From positions 274,950 through 338,949 of the forward strand of contig CAWGTZ010000007.1 in NCBI GenBank assembly GCA_963825555.1: 64,000 nt of DNA, read 5' to 3'. Below the pieces are notes generated by a model. The model ran no database searches, was not told where the DNA came from, and saw only the letters and a program-made list of their open reading frames with translations. Origin of the DNA: JAGVSR01 sp963825555 (GTDB lineage Bacteria; Pseudomonadota; Alphaproteobacteria; Rhizobiales; Hyphomicrobiaceae). Position 1 is the first letter of the stretch, and every line of letters begins with the position of its first letter. Shown here piece by piece: positions 1-8,617 of the stretch. The position numbers and the translations under genes were made by a program.

Positions 1-1535
1 CGCACAAGGTGATGCTGGACCCGCAAGCCCGCGCGGCCACCATTCGCGAGGCCGCGCAAGCGGCGGCCAAGGAGGCCAAGCTCCATCTCGTCGAGGACGA
101 GGCGCTCATCACCGAGAACGCGGGCCTCACAGAATGGCCGGTAGTGCTCATGGGCACCTTCGACAACGAGTTTCTGGAGGTTCCGGGAGAGGTGCTGACG
201 ACCTCAATGAAGCAGCACCAGAAGTGCTTTTCGCTGCGCGATCCCAAGACGAGGAGGCTCGCCAACAAATTTCTCCTCGTTTCAAACCTTACGGCGACGG
301 ACGGCGGGGCCCAGATTACCGCGGGCAACGAGAAGGTGATCCGCGCGCGCCTGTCGGATGCGAAATTCTTCTGGGAGCAGGACCTGAAGAGGCCGCTCGA
401 CGAGATGGCGATCGAACTGGCCGGCATCACGTTCCACGAGAAGCTGGGAAGCCAGAAGGACCGCGTGGAGCGGATCGCAGAACTGGCCGCTCAGATCGCC
501 GGTGCAGTCGACGCCGATCCGCAGGATGCGCGGCGCGCAGCCCAGCTCGCCAAGGCCGATCTCGTCTCGGGCATGGTCGGCGAGTTCCCCGAGCTGCAGG
601 GCCTGATGGGCCGCTACTACGCGGAGAAGGCCGGCACCAAGGCGGAGATCGCACGCGCCATCGAGCTGCATTACAAGCCCAAGGGCCCCACCGACGTCGT
701 GCCCAAGGAAGAAGACGGCGACAGCGTTGCCATCGCCGTGGCGCTGGCCGACAAGCTCGACACGCTCGTGGGCTTCTGGGCCATCGGCGAAAAGCCGACG
801 GGCTCGGGCGATCCGTATCAGCTCCGCCGCGCGGCCCTCGGTGTCATCCGCATCGTGCTGGAGAATGATCTCAGGCTGACCTTGGACCGTGTTTTTACCC
901 AAGCACGTCAAAATTACGCTGACCAGAAGCTGGTCACGTTTCCCACCCTGCAGAGCGCGACGGCCTCCGAGCAGGACGCGCTGAGAAATGTCTATCGAGA
1001 CATGAACTTCAGCGACCTGCTCGCATTCTTCGCGGACCGGCTGAAGGTGCATCTGAAGGAGAAGGGCGCGCGGCACGATCTCATCGACGCCGTCTTCGCC
1101 CTGCCGGGGCAGGACGACCTTGCCCTCATCGTGAAACGAGTCGAGGCATTGGGAACCTTCCTCGGCACAGACGACGGCGCGAACCTGCTGGCCGGTGTCA
1201 AGCGCGCCTCCAACATCCTCTCCATCGAGGAGAAGAAGGACAAGACGAGCTATACAGGGGAGCCGGACGGTGACCTGCTCGTCGAGCCTGCCGAACGGGC
1301 GCTGGCCGCCGCTATCGCCAAAGCCAAGTTCGACACGGCGGCTGCCATCAACGTGGAAAGCTTCACCGGTGCGATGAACGCGCTGGCCGAGTTGCGCGCG
1401 CCCGTCGACACCTTCTTCGACAAGGTGACCGTGAACGATAAGGACCCGAACCTGAGGTCCAACCGCCTCAGGCTCCTGTCCGAGATCCGGGCCGCGACAC
1501 TCAACGTTGCCGATTTTTCACGTATCGCGGGCTGA
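1..1535 (+). CDS. glyS: Glycyl-tRNA synthetase beta subunit (3' part)
   Basis: Beta subunit of the heterotetrameric (alpha2beta2) glycyl-tRNA synthetase, which charges tRNA-Gly in the cytoplasm; the beta subunit carries the tRNA-binding part. The reading frame is open to the window edge and begins mid-protein with HKVMLDPQ, so the start lies upstream and roughly the last 510 residues of a family of about 700 are present. Recognisable blocks are the central ENAGLTEWP/EVLTTSMKQHQKCF region and the late ADKLDTLVGFW and GSGDPYQLRRAALG motifs. The C-terminal anticodon-binding-like region is complete to the TGA. glyQ would be expected just upstream, outside the window. Confidence 0.95.
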   Translation, partial: HKVMLDPQARAATIREAAQAAAKEAKLHLVEDEALITENAGLTEWPVVLMGTFDNEFLEVPGEVLTTSMKQHQKCFSLRDPKTRRLANKFLLVSNLTATDGGAQITAGNEKVIRARLSDAKFFWEQDLKRPLDEMAIELAGITFHEKLGSQKDRVERIAELAAQIAGAVDADPQDARRAAQLAKADLVSGMVGEFPELQGLMGRYYAEKAGTKAEIARAIELHYKPKGPTDVVPKEEDGDSVAIAVALADKLDTLVGFWAIGEKPTGSGDPYQLRRAALGVIRIVLENDLRLTLDRVFTQARQNYADQKLVTFPTLQSATASEQDALRNVYRDMNFSDLLAFFADRLKVHLKEKGARHDLIDAVFALPGQDDLALIVKRVEALGTFLGTDDGANLLAGVKRASNILSIEEKKDKTSYTGEPDGDLLVEPAERALAAAIAKAKFDTAAAINVESFTGAMNALAELRAPVDTFFDKVTVNDKDPNLRSNRLRLLSEIRAATLNVADFSRIAG

Positions 1536-1748
1536 GCAGCTGAATCGCGTTCCCGCGGCCTGAAATGAGGCCCAACGGCCGGGGACTGGCGCCCCGGAGC
1601 CGCCATCATAAGAAAAATTGAAGATGGGCCGGTGATCCTTGCGGTGACCGCCGCCGTTTCCCATGTAGACGCAAACCCATCGGGCGCTGCGGAGCCGCTA
1701 CTTCGGTTTAAGCCGCGCGAGGCCTGCTTCAGACGCCCGGCAGACGCG

Positions 1749-2150
1749 ATGGAAAAGATGGACGACGGGAAGACGCTCCACTTCGAGTTTGCCGAAGCCT
1801 CCGGACAGGCCAAGCCGCCCGTCCCGAGCCAGATCGGCACCAATGGCACTTCGGCTACCCAGCAGAAGCGCCACAAGCCTGAGAAGCTCATGCGGCTCCT
1901 TTCGGACCGCAACCTCAAGCTCCTCAAGATGATCCGCACAAAAGAGCCCAAGACATTGGCTGAATTGTCCCGCCTGTCGGGACGGCCCAAAGCCAGTCTT
2001 ACGCGCACGCTGGCCCGGCTTTCCGACCTGGGCATCGTCGTGCTCGTGAAATCGAAGGGCCGGGGCAAGATTCCAACCGTTGCATGCGACCGCGTGCGGC
2101 TGGAGGTGAGCCTGGTGCCCGAGGACGAGCCGCCCGCTGGTCAGGCCTGA
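1749..2150 (+). CDS. HTH DNA-binding protein, HVO_A0114-like
   Basis: Small protein with a winged helix-turn-helix: about residues 45-105 run from SDRNLKLLKMIR through LAELSRLSGRPKASLTRTLARL to a wing and a final RVRLEVSL strand. This matches the layout of the HVO_A0114-type putative regulators, which in other genomes are often antitoxin-like partners of small toxins; no toxin gene is seen next to this one. The frame is open further upstream (to 1632), but the ATG at 1749 gives a protein of usual length; no convincing ribosome binding site decides it. The N-terminal 40 residues are low complexity. DNA binding is inferred from the fold only. Confidence 0.6.
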   Translation: MEKMDDGKTLHFEFAEASGQAKPPVPSQIGTNGTSATQQKRHKPEKLMRLLSDRNLKLLKMIRTKEPKTLAELSRLSGRPKASLTRTLARLSDLGIVVLVKSKGRGKIPTVACDRVRLEVSLVPEDEPPAGQA

Positions 2151-2188
2151 CTTGGACCATCAAAAAATCTGATTACAGACGGTCTGTT

Positions 2189-2211
2189 GGGCCCATGCAT
2201 GGCATGGGTCC
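2189..2211. repeat. 10-bp hairpin with 3-base loop
   Basis: The arm gggcccatgc (2189-2198) pairs with gcatgggtcc (2202-2211) across loop atg, with one G-T wobble. It lies 38 bases after the HTH gene stop. Confidence 0.6.
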
Positions 2212-2224
2212 GATGTCGAAACGA

Positions 2225-2261
2225 AGCGCGCCCTGATCGGGTTTTTCGATCAGGGCGCGCT
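2225..2261. terminator. 15-bp perfect stem-loop, possible bidirectional terminator
   Basis: Arms agcgcgccctgatcg (2225-2239) and cgatcagggcgcgct (2247-2261) are perfectly complementary around a 7-base loop with five T. No T-tract follows on either strand, so intrinsic termination is not certain. Its position between converging genes fits a terminator, and an sRNA element is the alternative. Confidence 0.5.
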
Positions 2262-2556
2262 CGTCATTATGGACCTGGAGGAAGTCTTAGGAGAAGCGGC
2301 GGAAGCTGGCCAATCACACCAACCTGGGCCCTCGACCAGATCGGACGGACCGCCCCGCACGACCGGATCGGCCAAGCTTCCACGATGCGCTTGATAGCCC
2401 AGCATTGAGCATTTGAGTCATCAAAAAATGTGTAATCTTTTTTCCATCCACAAAGCCTAATCCGGATCGCGTGGACTTATCAACGCGATGCCTAGGTGTG
2501 CTGCGAACACAACTTTTAAATGACCAGCGTTTTGTCCTGAACGGGCGGGACGCACC

Positions 2557-4470
2557 TCAAGCGGGGGCATCCTGAGCAGCCTGCTCAGCCTCCTCGAACG
2601 CTGCCGTTGCGGAAAGCCAAGCCTCTTCGGCCTCGGCCAGTTTCTTGGCCGCTTGCCCGCGTTCCAGGGTCGCCTTCTGGGCGCGCGGCGGGTCGGCATA
2701 GAGCTCGGGATCCGCGAGCGCCGCATCGAGCCGGGCCAACTCCGCCGTCAGCTTCTCGACGCGGTTTTCAGCGTCTTGCATTACCTTCTTCAAGGGCGCG
2801 AGTTGTTGCCGCCGTTGGGCGGCAACGCGGCGCTGCGCGGCGCGATCAATACGCCCTTCGCCACCGTCCAAGCCGTCGGTTGCCCGCCGGCGCATGGTGG
2901 CTCCCCTCTCGGCGAGCAACTCCGCGCGATAGCTATCCATATCTCCATCGTAGGCCGACACGGAGCCGTCACGCACGATCCAGAGGCGGTCAGCCGTCGC
3001 TTCCACAAGATGACGATCATGGCTGATGAGGATGACAGCCCCCTCGTACTCGGCGAGCGCATGGATCAGCGCCTCGCGGCTGTCGATGTCAAGGTGGTTC
3101 GTCGGCTCGTCGAGGATCAAGATGTGTGGTGCATGAAACGCCGTAAGCGCCAGCAGCAGTCGCGCCTTCTCTCCGCCTGAGAGGTTCGCACACTTGGTAT
3201 CGGCCTTGTCAGCCCCGAAGCCGAACGTGCCGAGTTTTGTACGTTTCTGCGCCTCCGTTGCCTCGGGCATCAGCTTGACGATGTAGTCGTAGGGCGTGGC
3301 GAGCGGATTGAGATCGTCCAGCTGATGCTGTGCAAAATAGCCGACCGTCACGCGATTGGCTCCGAAAACCTGCCCGGACAAAGGTTGCAGCCGTCCCGCG
3401 ATCAGCTTGGCGAAGGTGGACTTGCCGTTCCCGTTCTGGCCGAGTAACGCGATGCGGTCGTCCTGGTCGATCCGCAAATTGAGGTTCGTCAGAACCGGTG
3501 CTCCGGGTGCATATCCGGCTGCTGCCTCCTCCATGCGCAGGAGCGGGCTGGCCAGCATCTTCTCCGGGTTCGGAAGCAGGAAGGGTATGACCCGGTCTTC
3601 CACCTGGGCCGCGATCGGCTGCATCTTCGCCAGCGCCTTCACGCGGCTCTGAGCCTGTTTCGCCTTGGATGCCTTTGCTTTGAAGCGATCGATGAAAGCC
3701 TGGATGCGCCGACGCTCTTCGTCCTGCTTCTTTTTCAGTTTCAGCTCAAGACGCTGCTTCTCGCGCCGCGTTTCCTCGAAGTCGTCGTACCCGCCCGAAT
3801 AAAGCGTGAGCTTGCCGCGATCCAGATGCAGGATTGCGCCCGGGACCGTGTTCAAGAGATCGCGGTCGTGGCTGACGATGAGTACCGTATGCGGATAGCT
3901 TTTCAGATAGCTTTCCAGCCACACTGTGCCTTCCAGGTCGAGGTAGTTGGTCGGCTCGTCAAGAAGCAGAATTTCGGGCTCCAGGAACAGGATGGCCGCG
4001 AGCGCGACGCGCATGCGCCAGCCGCCGGAATACTCGCGGCAAGGTCGCTGCTGGGCCGCCTCGTCGAAACCGAGGCCCGCAAGGATGGTAGCCGCCCGCG
4101 CGGGCGCGGAGTGCGCGTCGATGTCAGCGAGGCGGATCTGAATTTCCGCAATACGGTGCGGATCGGTGGCCGTCTCGGCCTCGCAGAGCAGTTGCGCGCG
4201 CTCGGTGTCCGCTTCCAGCACCCAATCGATGAGCGAGGCCTCGCCGCCGGGCGCTTCCTGAGCAACATAGCCGATGCGCGCGCCCCTAGGGACGGTGATA
4301 CTCCCGTCATCCGCATGCACCTGCCCCGTAATGAGCCGAAGCAGCGTCGACTTGCCGGCCCCGTTTCGGCCGACAAGCCCGACCTTGTGGCCTGTCGCAA
4401 TGCCGGCGGTGGCGGCGTCGAAGATCCGCTTGCCCTCGATGTGGTAGGTGAGATCGTTGATATGCAGCAT
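2557..4470 (-). CDS. ABC-F family ATP-binding protein (Uup/YheS type)
   Basis: Soluble protein with two fused ABC ATPase domains and no membrane segment, as in the ABC-F translation factors that act on the ribosome. Domain 1 has Walker A GRNGAGKST near residue 35, signature YSGGW and Walker B ILLLDEPTNYLD. A charged linker rich in Lys/Arg follows. Domain 2 has GQNGNGKST, LSGGEKARLLLAL and LILDEPTNHLD. The C-terminal 130 residues are Ala/Glu-rich and probably coiled coil. The start used is the ATG giving MLHIND, with another in-frame ATG 12 bases upstream. The gene is divergent from rnhB. Subfamily and exact substrate cannot be told from sequence alone. Confidence 0.9.
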   Translation of the reverse strand: MLHINDLTYHIEGKRIFDAATAGIATGHKVGLVGRNGAGKSTLLRLITGQVHADDGSITVPRGARIGYVAQEAPGGEASLIDWVLEADTERAQLLCEAETATDPHRIAEIQIRLADIDAHSAPARAATILAGLGFDEAAQQRPCREYSGGWRMRVALAAILFLEPEILLLDEPTNYLDLEGTVWLESYLKSYPHTVLIVSHDRDLLNTVPGAILHLDRGKLTLYSGGYDDFEETRREKQRLELKLKKKQDEERRRIQAFIDRFKAKASKAKQAQSRVKALAKMQPIAAQVEDRVIPFLLPNPEKMLASPLLRMEEAAAGYAPGAPVLTNLNLRIDQDDRIALLGQNGNGKSTFAKLIAGRLQPLSGQVFGANRVTVGYFAQHQLDDLNPLATPYDYIVKLMPEATEAQKRTKLGTFGFGADKADTKCANLSGGEKARLLLALTAFHAPHILILDEPTNHLDIDSREALIHALAEYEGAVILISHDRHLVEATADRLWIVRDGSVSAYDGDMDSYRAELLAERGATMRRRATDGLDGGEGRIDRAAQRRVAAQRRQQLAPLKKVMQDAENRVEKLTAELARLDAALADPELYADPPRAQKATLERGQAAKKLAEAEEAWLSATAAFEEAEQAAQDAPA

Positions 4471-4594
4471 GGCCGACCGCATAGCGGCTCACCGGAGCCG
4501 TGGGAAGGGGGCAGTATCCATCGCCCCCTCCGGCTCCCGATGCGGCCACATTCGCCGCTTTGACAGCACTGCCGCTCCGCCCGATGCTTCTCCC

Positions 4595-5239
4595 ATGAAG
4601 ATCCACGATTCGCGCATCAAGCCGACTTTCGAGCTGGAGGGCGCCGAGCTGGAGCTCGGGCACGGCCCTGTTGCCGGCGTGGACGAAGCTGGCCGGGGCC
4701 CATGGGCGGGGCCCGTGGTGGCGGCCGCCGTGATCCTGGATCCCGACCGCATTCCACCCGGAATCGACGATAGCAAGGCGCTCGACGAGGATGGCCGCGA
4801 TATACTTTACCGGCGGATCGTGGAGAGCGGGGCCCGTTATAGCGTCGGCATCGCCGACGTGGAACGCATTGATCGCGACAACATTCTAGCCGCCACGATG
4901 TGGGCGATGGGCGAGGCCGTGCGGGATCTCGGCATAGCCCCCCGGCTGGCTTTGATCGACGGTAACAAGCTGCCCCGGCTGGGCTGCGAAGCGCGCGCGA
5001 TCGTGAAGGGTGACGCGAAGTGCCTTTCCATCGCCGCGGCGTCGATCATCGCCAAGGTCACGCGCGACCGGATCATGATCGCCATGGAGCGTGAGCATCC
5101 CGGCTATGGTTTCGCACGCCACAAAGGCTACGGCACGCCCGAGCACAAGGAGGCGCTGACCCGCCTCGGCGTCTGTCCCATTCACCGCCGCTCATTCAAG
5201 CCGGTGCAGCTCGTTCTCGGGCTGACAGACGCCTTCTGA
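4595..5239 (+). CDS. rnhB: Ribonuclease HII
   Basis: Cleaves the RNA strand of RNA-DNA hybrids and nicks at single ribonucleotides in DNA. The catalytic start VDEAGRGPWAGPVVAAAV carries the first Asp-Glu pair, IDGNK holds a further Asp, and the conserved SIIAKVTRDR block and the GYGT/H loop follow. Length 214 residues is normal. The frame is open upstream to 4448, but the ATG at 4595 gives the family N-terminus. In many related genomes rnhB is directly followed by ccrM; here about 3.4 kb of other genes separate them (family knowledge, not checked by search). Confidence 0.95.
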   Translation: MKIHDSRIKPTFELEGAELELGHGPVAGVDEAGRGPWAGPVVAAAVILDPDRIPPGIDDSKALDEDGRDILYRRIVESGARYSVGIADVERIDRDNILAATMWAMGEAVRDLGIAPRLALIDGNKLPRLGCEARAIVKGDAKCLSIAAASIIAKVTRDRIMIAMEREHPGYGFARHKGYGTPEHKEALTRLGVCPIHRRSFKPVQLVLGLTDAF

Positions 5240-5418
5240 AACGAGGATAAAAGCCGGCAATACCAGGGACAAAGCACGCCCCAACGCTGGCTCCCTCAGA
5301 TAGTCCGTGCAATGGTGCTCTTCTTGAAACACAACGAGAAAACATCGGAAGATTGGCTCGTATTGACCAATCGCTGAACGTGAAAGTGTGAGATCAATTT
5401 TTGCCGCGCCTGCAAACA

Positions 5419-5865
5419 ATGATTGGTCGTCACCGAATGCTGATCAAGCCAGCGGTAGTGCTCCCCGACGTTCTCCGCCGTGCCATAGACGCTTACCGCG
5501 CCAATGATCCAATTACCGTTGCCGAGAGCTTCGATCTCGATGCCCGTATCGTCACAGAATTCGACCCGCTTCTTGCGGCACAGCTGGGCATGGAAGAACT
5601 GGCCGGACCTGTTCACGCCAGCAGCGCCGTCGGAATTCTCAAGTTCTATGCCTACGAGTTGTCGGCGTTTGACGTGAAGGATCTCGAAGTGGTGTCCTCT
5701 ATCCAATCCGGACGCAATGTGACGGCTATATGCAATTGGAAGATGCGCCTGCGCGACACGGGCAAGGATGTGATCGGCACCTGCCGGAATACGTGGATAC
5801 TCGATTCCTCAGGCAGAAGGTTGGCCGGGGCTCGCAGCGTCTGCGGGATTCTGACGCCGTCGTGA
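5419..5865 (+). CDS. SnoaL/NTF2-like conserved hypothetical protein
   Basis: About 148 residues with the look of an NTF2-like (SnoaL) fold: an N-terminal helix pair, LRRAIDAYRANDPITVAESFDLDARI, then beta strands with a GTCRNTWIL strand near the end. Such proteins are often small enzymes or binding proteins, and no catalytic pair is clear here. There is no signal peptide. Starts at 5419 and 5437 are both possible and no strong ribosome binding site separates them. It is the first gene of the islet between rnhB and ccrM. Function unknown. Confidence 0.5.
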   Translation: MIGRHRMLIKPAVVLPDVLRRAIDAYRANDPITVAESFDLDARIVTEFDPLLAAQLGMEELAGPVHASSAVGILKFYAYELSAFDVKDLEVVSSIQSGRNVTAICNWKMRLRDTGKDVIGTCRNTWILDSSGRRLAGARSVCGILTPS

Positions 5866-6056
5866 CCGCATGATCTTCACTGAGACTGCGGGGCACGAGA
5901 GAGCCGGGCCCGTTAGGCCAACGACAGTTGCCTGCAACGCGAAGCGTGGTGTGGACTGGAAGGCAGGGCCCTCAATTCATCCGCGCCCTGCCGCCGCCAT
6001 GACAACCGCCTGATTTTGTTGTATTCGCCTCCCCAGGGAACCAGGGGGAGTATGTC

Positions 6057-7935
6057 ATGGCGTCGGTTCGCGAAAGCGTTGGCAATGCATTCGACTATGT
6101 GCTTGGCCGCAATACTCTGATCGGCGTTGCCTCACTGATGCTGCTCGTACTTTCCGGGTATGCCACTTGGCACGGAATGCACGACTTCATCGTCGGCGTC
6201 TCGGAGACGGTGCCGGAAGACGGCAGCACGATGAAAGTTTCCAGCGACGTGCTCGTCATCGGCGTCGTCGTGGCTCTCACCTTTCTCATGTGGCTCGCCC
6301 TGCGCGAGGTCTTCGGCGCCAAGCGCAAATTCACTGACCGCATCGTGATGTTCTTCATGTATGCCTTCCTCGCCTTGTGGTCGATCGGCTTCGGCTACGG
6401 GTTCTGGTGGAGTCTGATCTCGGGGCAGGAGGCGACGCGAACGGGCCTCGCCGGCCTGCAGGAAGACGCGCGCGATGCCAGCGCCGCGATTGCGGCACGG
6501 CTCGACGCGGTACGCGCGCAGCTCGACAACGTCGTCTCCTGGTCCGATAGCCAGATGACGCGCGAGGAAACGAGCGGAGGAAGCTGCGGGCGGCCTTCGG
6601 GCGCCGGGCGCGGCCCCCTGTATAACGCGCGCCGCAGCGTGCGCGACAGCGTCACGACCCTGCGCGACGGCATGACCCGCGCGTGGCTCGAACCCGTGCA
6701 AGCGGACGTAGAGCTATTGCGCCAGACGGCAGCCTCGCTCGAAGGCGGCACCCTGGTGGAGCGGCAGAAGGCGTTCGATGCGAAGGCCTCGGAAATCCGC
6801 GGCAAGGCGCGCAATATCGCGGCGCGGTCGAACGAGCTTGGCAAATCGACCGCGGCGGAAATGCGCGCACTGGCACAGACTGTGTCGATAGAACCCGGCA
6901 AACCGGGATTCTCCTGCTACGACCCAACGCTCGCCCAGCGCCTCACTCAGGCCGCAGATCAGGCTGATCAGCCCGCCGGCCTGAAGCTTCGCGAAGCGGC
7001 GTTCAGCGAGGGTCCGGCCGGTGTTGCCAATGCAGTGAAGAACCTCTGGAAGAACATCGGCGCCTATTCTTCGAGTTCTGGTCGCCTACATCGCCTCCGG
7101 CGGGAGGGCGCCGTTCTCACACACCTCAGAAGGCGATCCCATCACCGGACGCGATCTCATTGCGCTGCTTGCCACCATCGGCGTGGACATGGGACTTCTG
7201 GCGCTCGCCATTCTCAATCCGCCGCCGGCGGCAACGCTGAGGCCGTCGGGCGAGGTGGTGCGCCAGATCCGGGACGCGATCCGCACAGTCATGCGGCGCA
7301 CGGACGACATGGCCGACATGGAGTGGCTGCGCCGGCATTTCATCCACCACAACAAAGCGTCCTATTTCGTCATTCCCAACCTCTACAGCGCCAACGCCAA
7401 CGATGAGCGCGAGGCTCAGCGCGCATTGGCCATCAATCAGCTGGCAGGCGTGTTGGGCGATCTGGATCTCGTGCGCTGGCCGCAGAAGCTCAGGTTCTGG
7501 CAGCGTCGCTTTCCGAAATTCTGGCAGCGCAAGACCGAACTCGACCTTCTCAAGCGCGAGGAAAGCCAGCCAAGCGATACCGACCTCACCAAAATTCGCC
7601 AGGATTGGCTAAAGCAGATCGGCAAGACGCAGGAAGTCGGGCTGTCCCCGAAGGACCAGGAGTTCGTTAACGCCGATCCTTTGCGCAACCACGGTCTCTT
7701 CTCCAAAGCCGAGCGGGCGCTGACCATCGCCGGGTGGAGTGCGGAGGCCCGCCGCGATGTGGAGATTTTCAGGATTGTGGATGTGGATGGCCTGACCCCG
7801 CTCTTGATGGTCCTCAACGAGGAGTCGGCTGCCGATATCGGCAAGAAGACCGACGAGCCGCGGGGGCCGGATGACCCCGTCGGCGGTGGTTCGCTCGACA
7901 ATCCGTTGAAGCAGATAGCATTCCGGCAGGACTAG
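6057..7935 (+). pseudogene. Multi-pass membrane protein, frameshifted near 7070
   Basis: Begins MASVRESVGNAFDYVL with three clear hydrophobic segments in the first 120 residues (about 20-45, 65-85, 97-120). A long Ala/Arg/Glu-rich helical part follows, with an insert SGGSCGRPSGAGRGP. The frame loses sense after KNLWKNIGAY near 7070. The +1 frame takes over with LVAYIASGG, a probable fourth membrane segment (LIALLATIGVDMGLLALAIL) and a soluble charged C-terminus ending at 7935. Removing one base near 7070 joins both into one protein of about 625 residues. No family recognised. Either a true pseudogene or a sequence error. Confidence 0.6.
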
Positions 7936-8006
7936 CGAACCGCCTTGAACAGGCCGCAACTGGTGCCTAGGTACATGCCCGCATCAACACCAACGGAGGT
8001 CTCTCC

Positions 8007-8315
8007 ATGAAGCTCAACAAGACCCTCGCTACAGGGGCGCTGGCCGCCGCTGCGCTCTTCTCATCTGCCCCGGCATTCGCCAGCCCCGATTGCACGAAGG
8101 AGCCCAAGGACAAGTGGCTCTCCGAGGACGCCATGAAGGCCAAGATCGGCGAGATGGGCTACAAGATCGACGTCTTCAAGGTCGAAGACAGCTGCTACGA
8201 AATCTACGGCTACAACAAGGACGGCAAGCAGGTTGAAGTCTACTTCAATCCCGTCTCCGGCGACGTGGTCGAGGAAGAGATCGAGAACGGCGACGACAAC
8301 GACGACAAGGACTAA
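8007..8315 (+). CDS. Secreted PepSY-domain protein
   Basis: A 102-residue protein with a clean Sec signal peptide (MKLNKTLATGALAAAALF, cleavage after AFA near residue 25) and one PepSY-like domain (about residues 35-88), seen in AMKAKIGEMGYKIDVFKVEDSCYEIYGYNKDGKQVEVYFNPVSGDVV. Two cysteines (CTKEP and SCYEI) could form a disulfide. The C-terminus is a run of Asp/Glu/Asn. PepSY domains are linked to protease inhibition or periplasmic binding, but the role here is unknown. A good ribosome binding site, ggagg, lies 8 bases before the ATG. Confidence 0.8.
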   Translation: MKLNKTLATGALAAAALFSSAPAFASPDCTKEPKDKWLSEDAMKAKIGEMGYKIDVFKVEDSCYEIYGYNKDGKQVEVYFNPVSGDVVEEEIENGDDNDDKD

Positions 8316-8617
8316 GCCCCATCCTCCCTCCACCAAACCTAATGACACCTACTCTAACGGGGGTCGCCGTGCTGGCCCCCGTTTCATTTGCGGTGCTTCC
8401 ATAGGTTTTTCTTGCCCGGAAAAGCGAGCCACCTACTCGTCTTGCGGCAGCAACATTCGTTCGCCTTTTGTTCGACCTGCTGGATCTCTATCATCCGTCA
8501 GATCGATTTCGTAACCTACGGTTAACCTTCCCCGGTGAGATTTCGTTTACTTTGCAGTTGAGGATTAGGTCCGGTTATACGTCCGATCCGCGAATGTGTC
8601 GTCAGTCAGTAAGTTGA
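8316..8617. other. Intergenic region upstream of ccrM
   Basis: No ORF of note. The distal half holds a CtrA-like box (8511-8525). I found no GANTC site in it, so CcrM self-methylation control of this leader is not supported by sequence. Confidence 0.5.
8511..8527 (+). promoter_or_regulatory. CtrA-like box upstream of ccrM
   Basis: The sequence reads gtaa-N7-ttaacc against the CtrA consensus TTAA-N7-TTAAC, with one mismatch in the first half. It lies about 90-105 bases before the ccrM start. CtrA controls ccrM in Caulobacter and relatives, so position and sequence agree. Whether CtrA binds here is inference. Confidence 0.45.

Larger units (their letters stand above)
2151..2556. other. Intergenic region with strong hairpins
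   Basis: About 400 bases between the HTH gene and the convergent ABC-F gene, with no convincing ORF. It holds two strong hairpins (2189-2211 and 2225-2261) and an 11-base direct repeat, catcaaaaaat, at 2158 and 2419. It may encode a structured RNA or simply hold terminators for the two converging genes. Confidence 0.5.

Noticed and set aside
134..868. 244-codon plus-strand frame inside glyS
   Set aside because: It lies wholly within glyS in another frame, with Arg/Gly-rich sequence typical of a shadow of GC-rich coding DNA.
1579..1597. Hairpin ccgggg/ccccgg after glyS
   Set aside because: Only six pairs and no T-tract; too weak to call a terminator in GC-rich DNA.
2187..2408. 73-codon ORF between the HTH and ABC-F genes
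   Set aside because: It runs through two strong hairpins and has no ribosome binding site or domain; more likely non-coding.
5296..5706. 136-codon minus-strand frame opposite the SnoaL-like gene
   Set aside because: It overlaps the better-supported plus-strand gene and has no recognisable fold.
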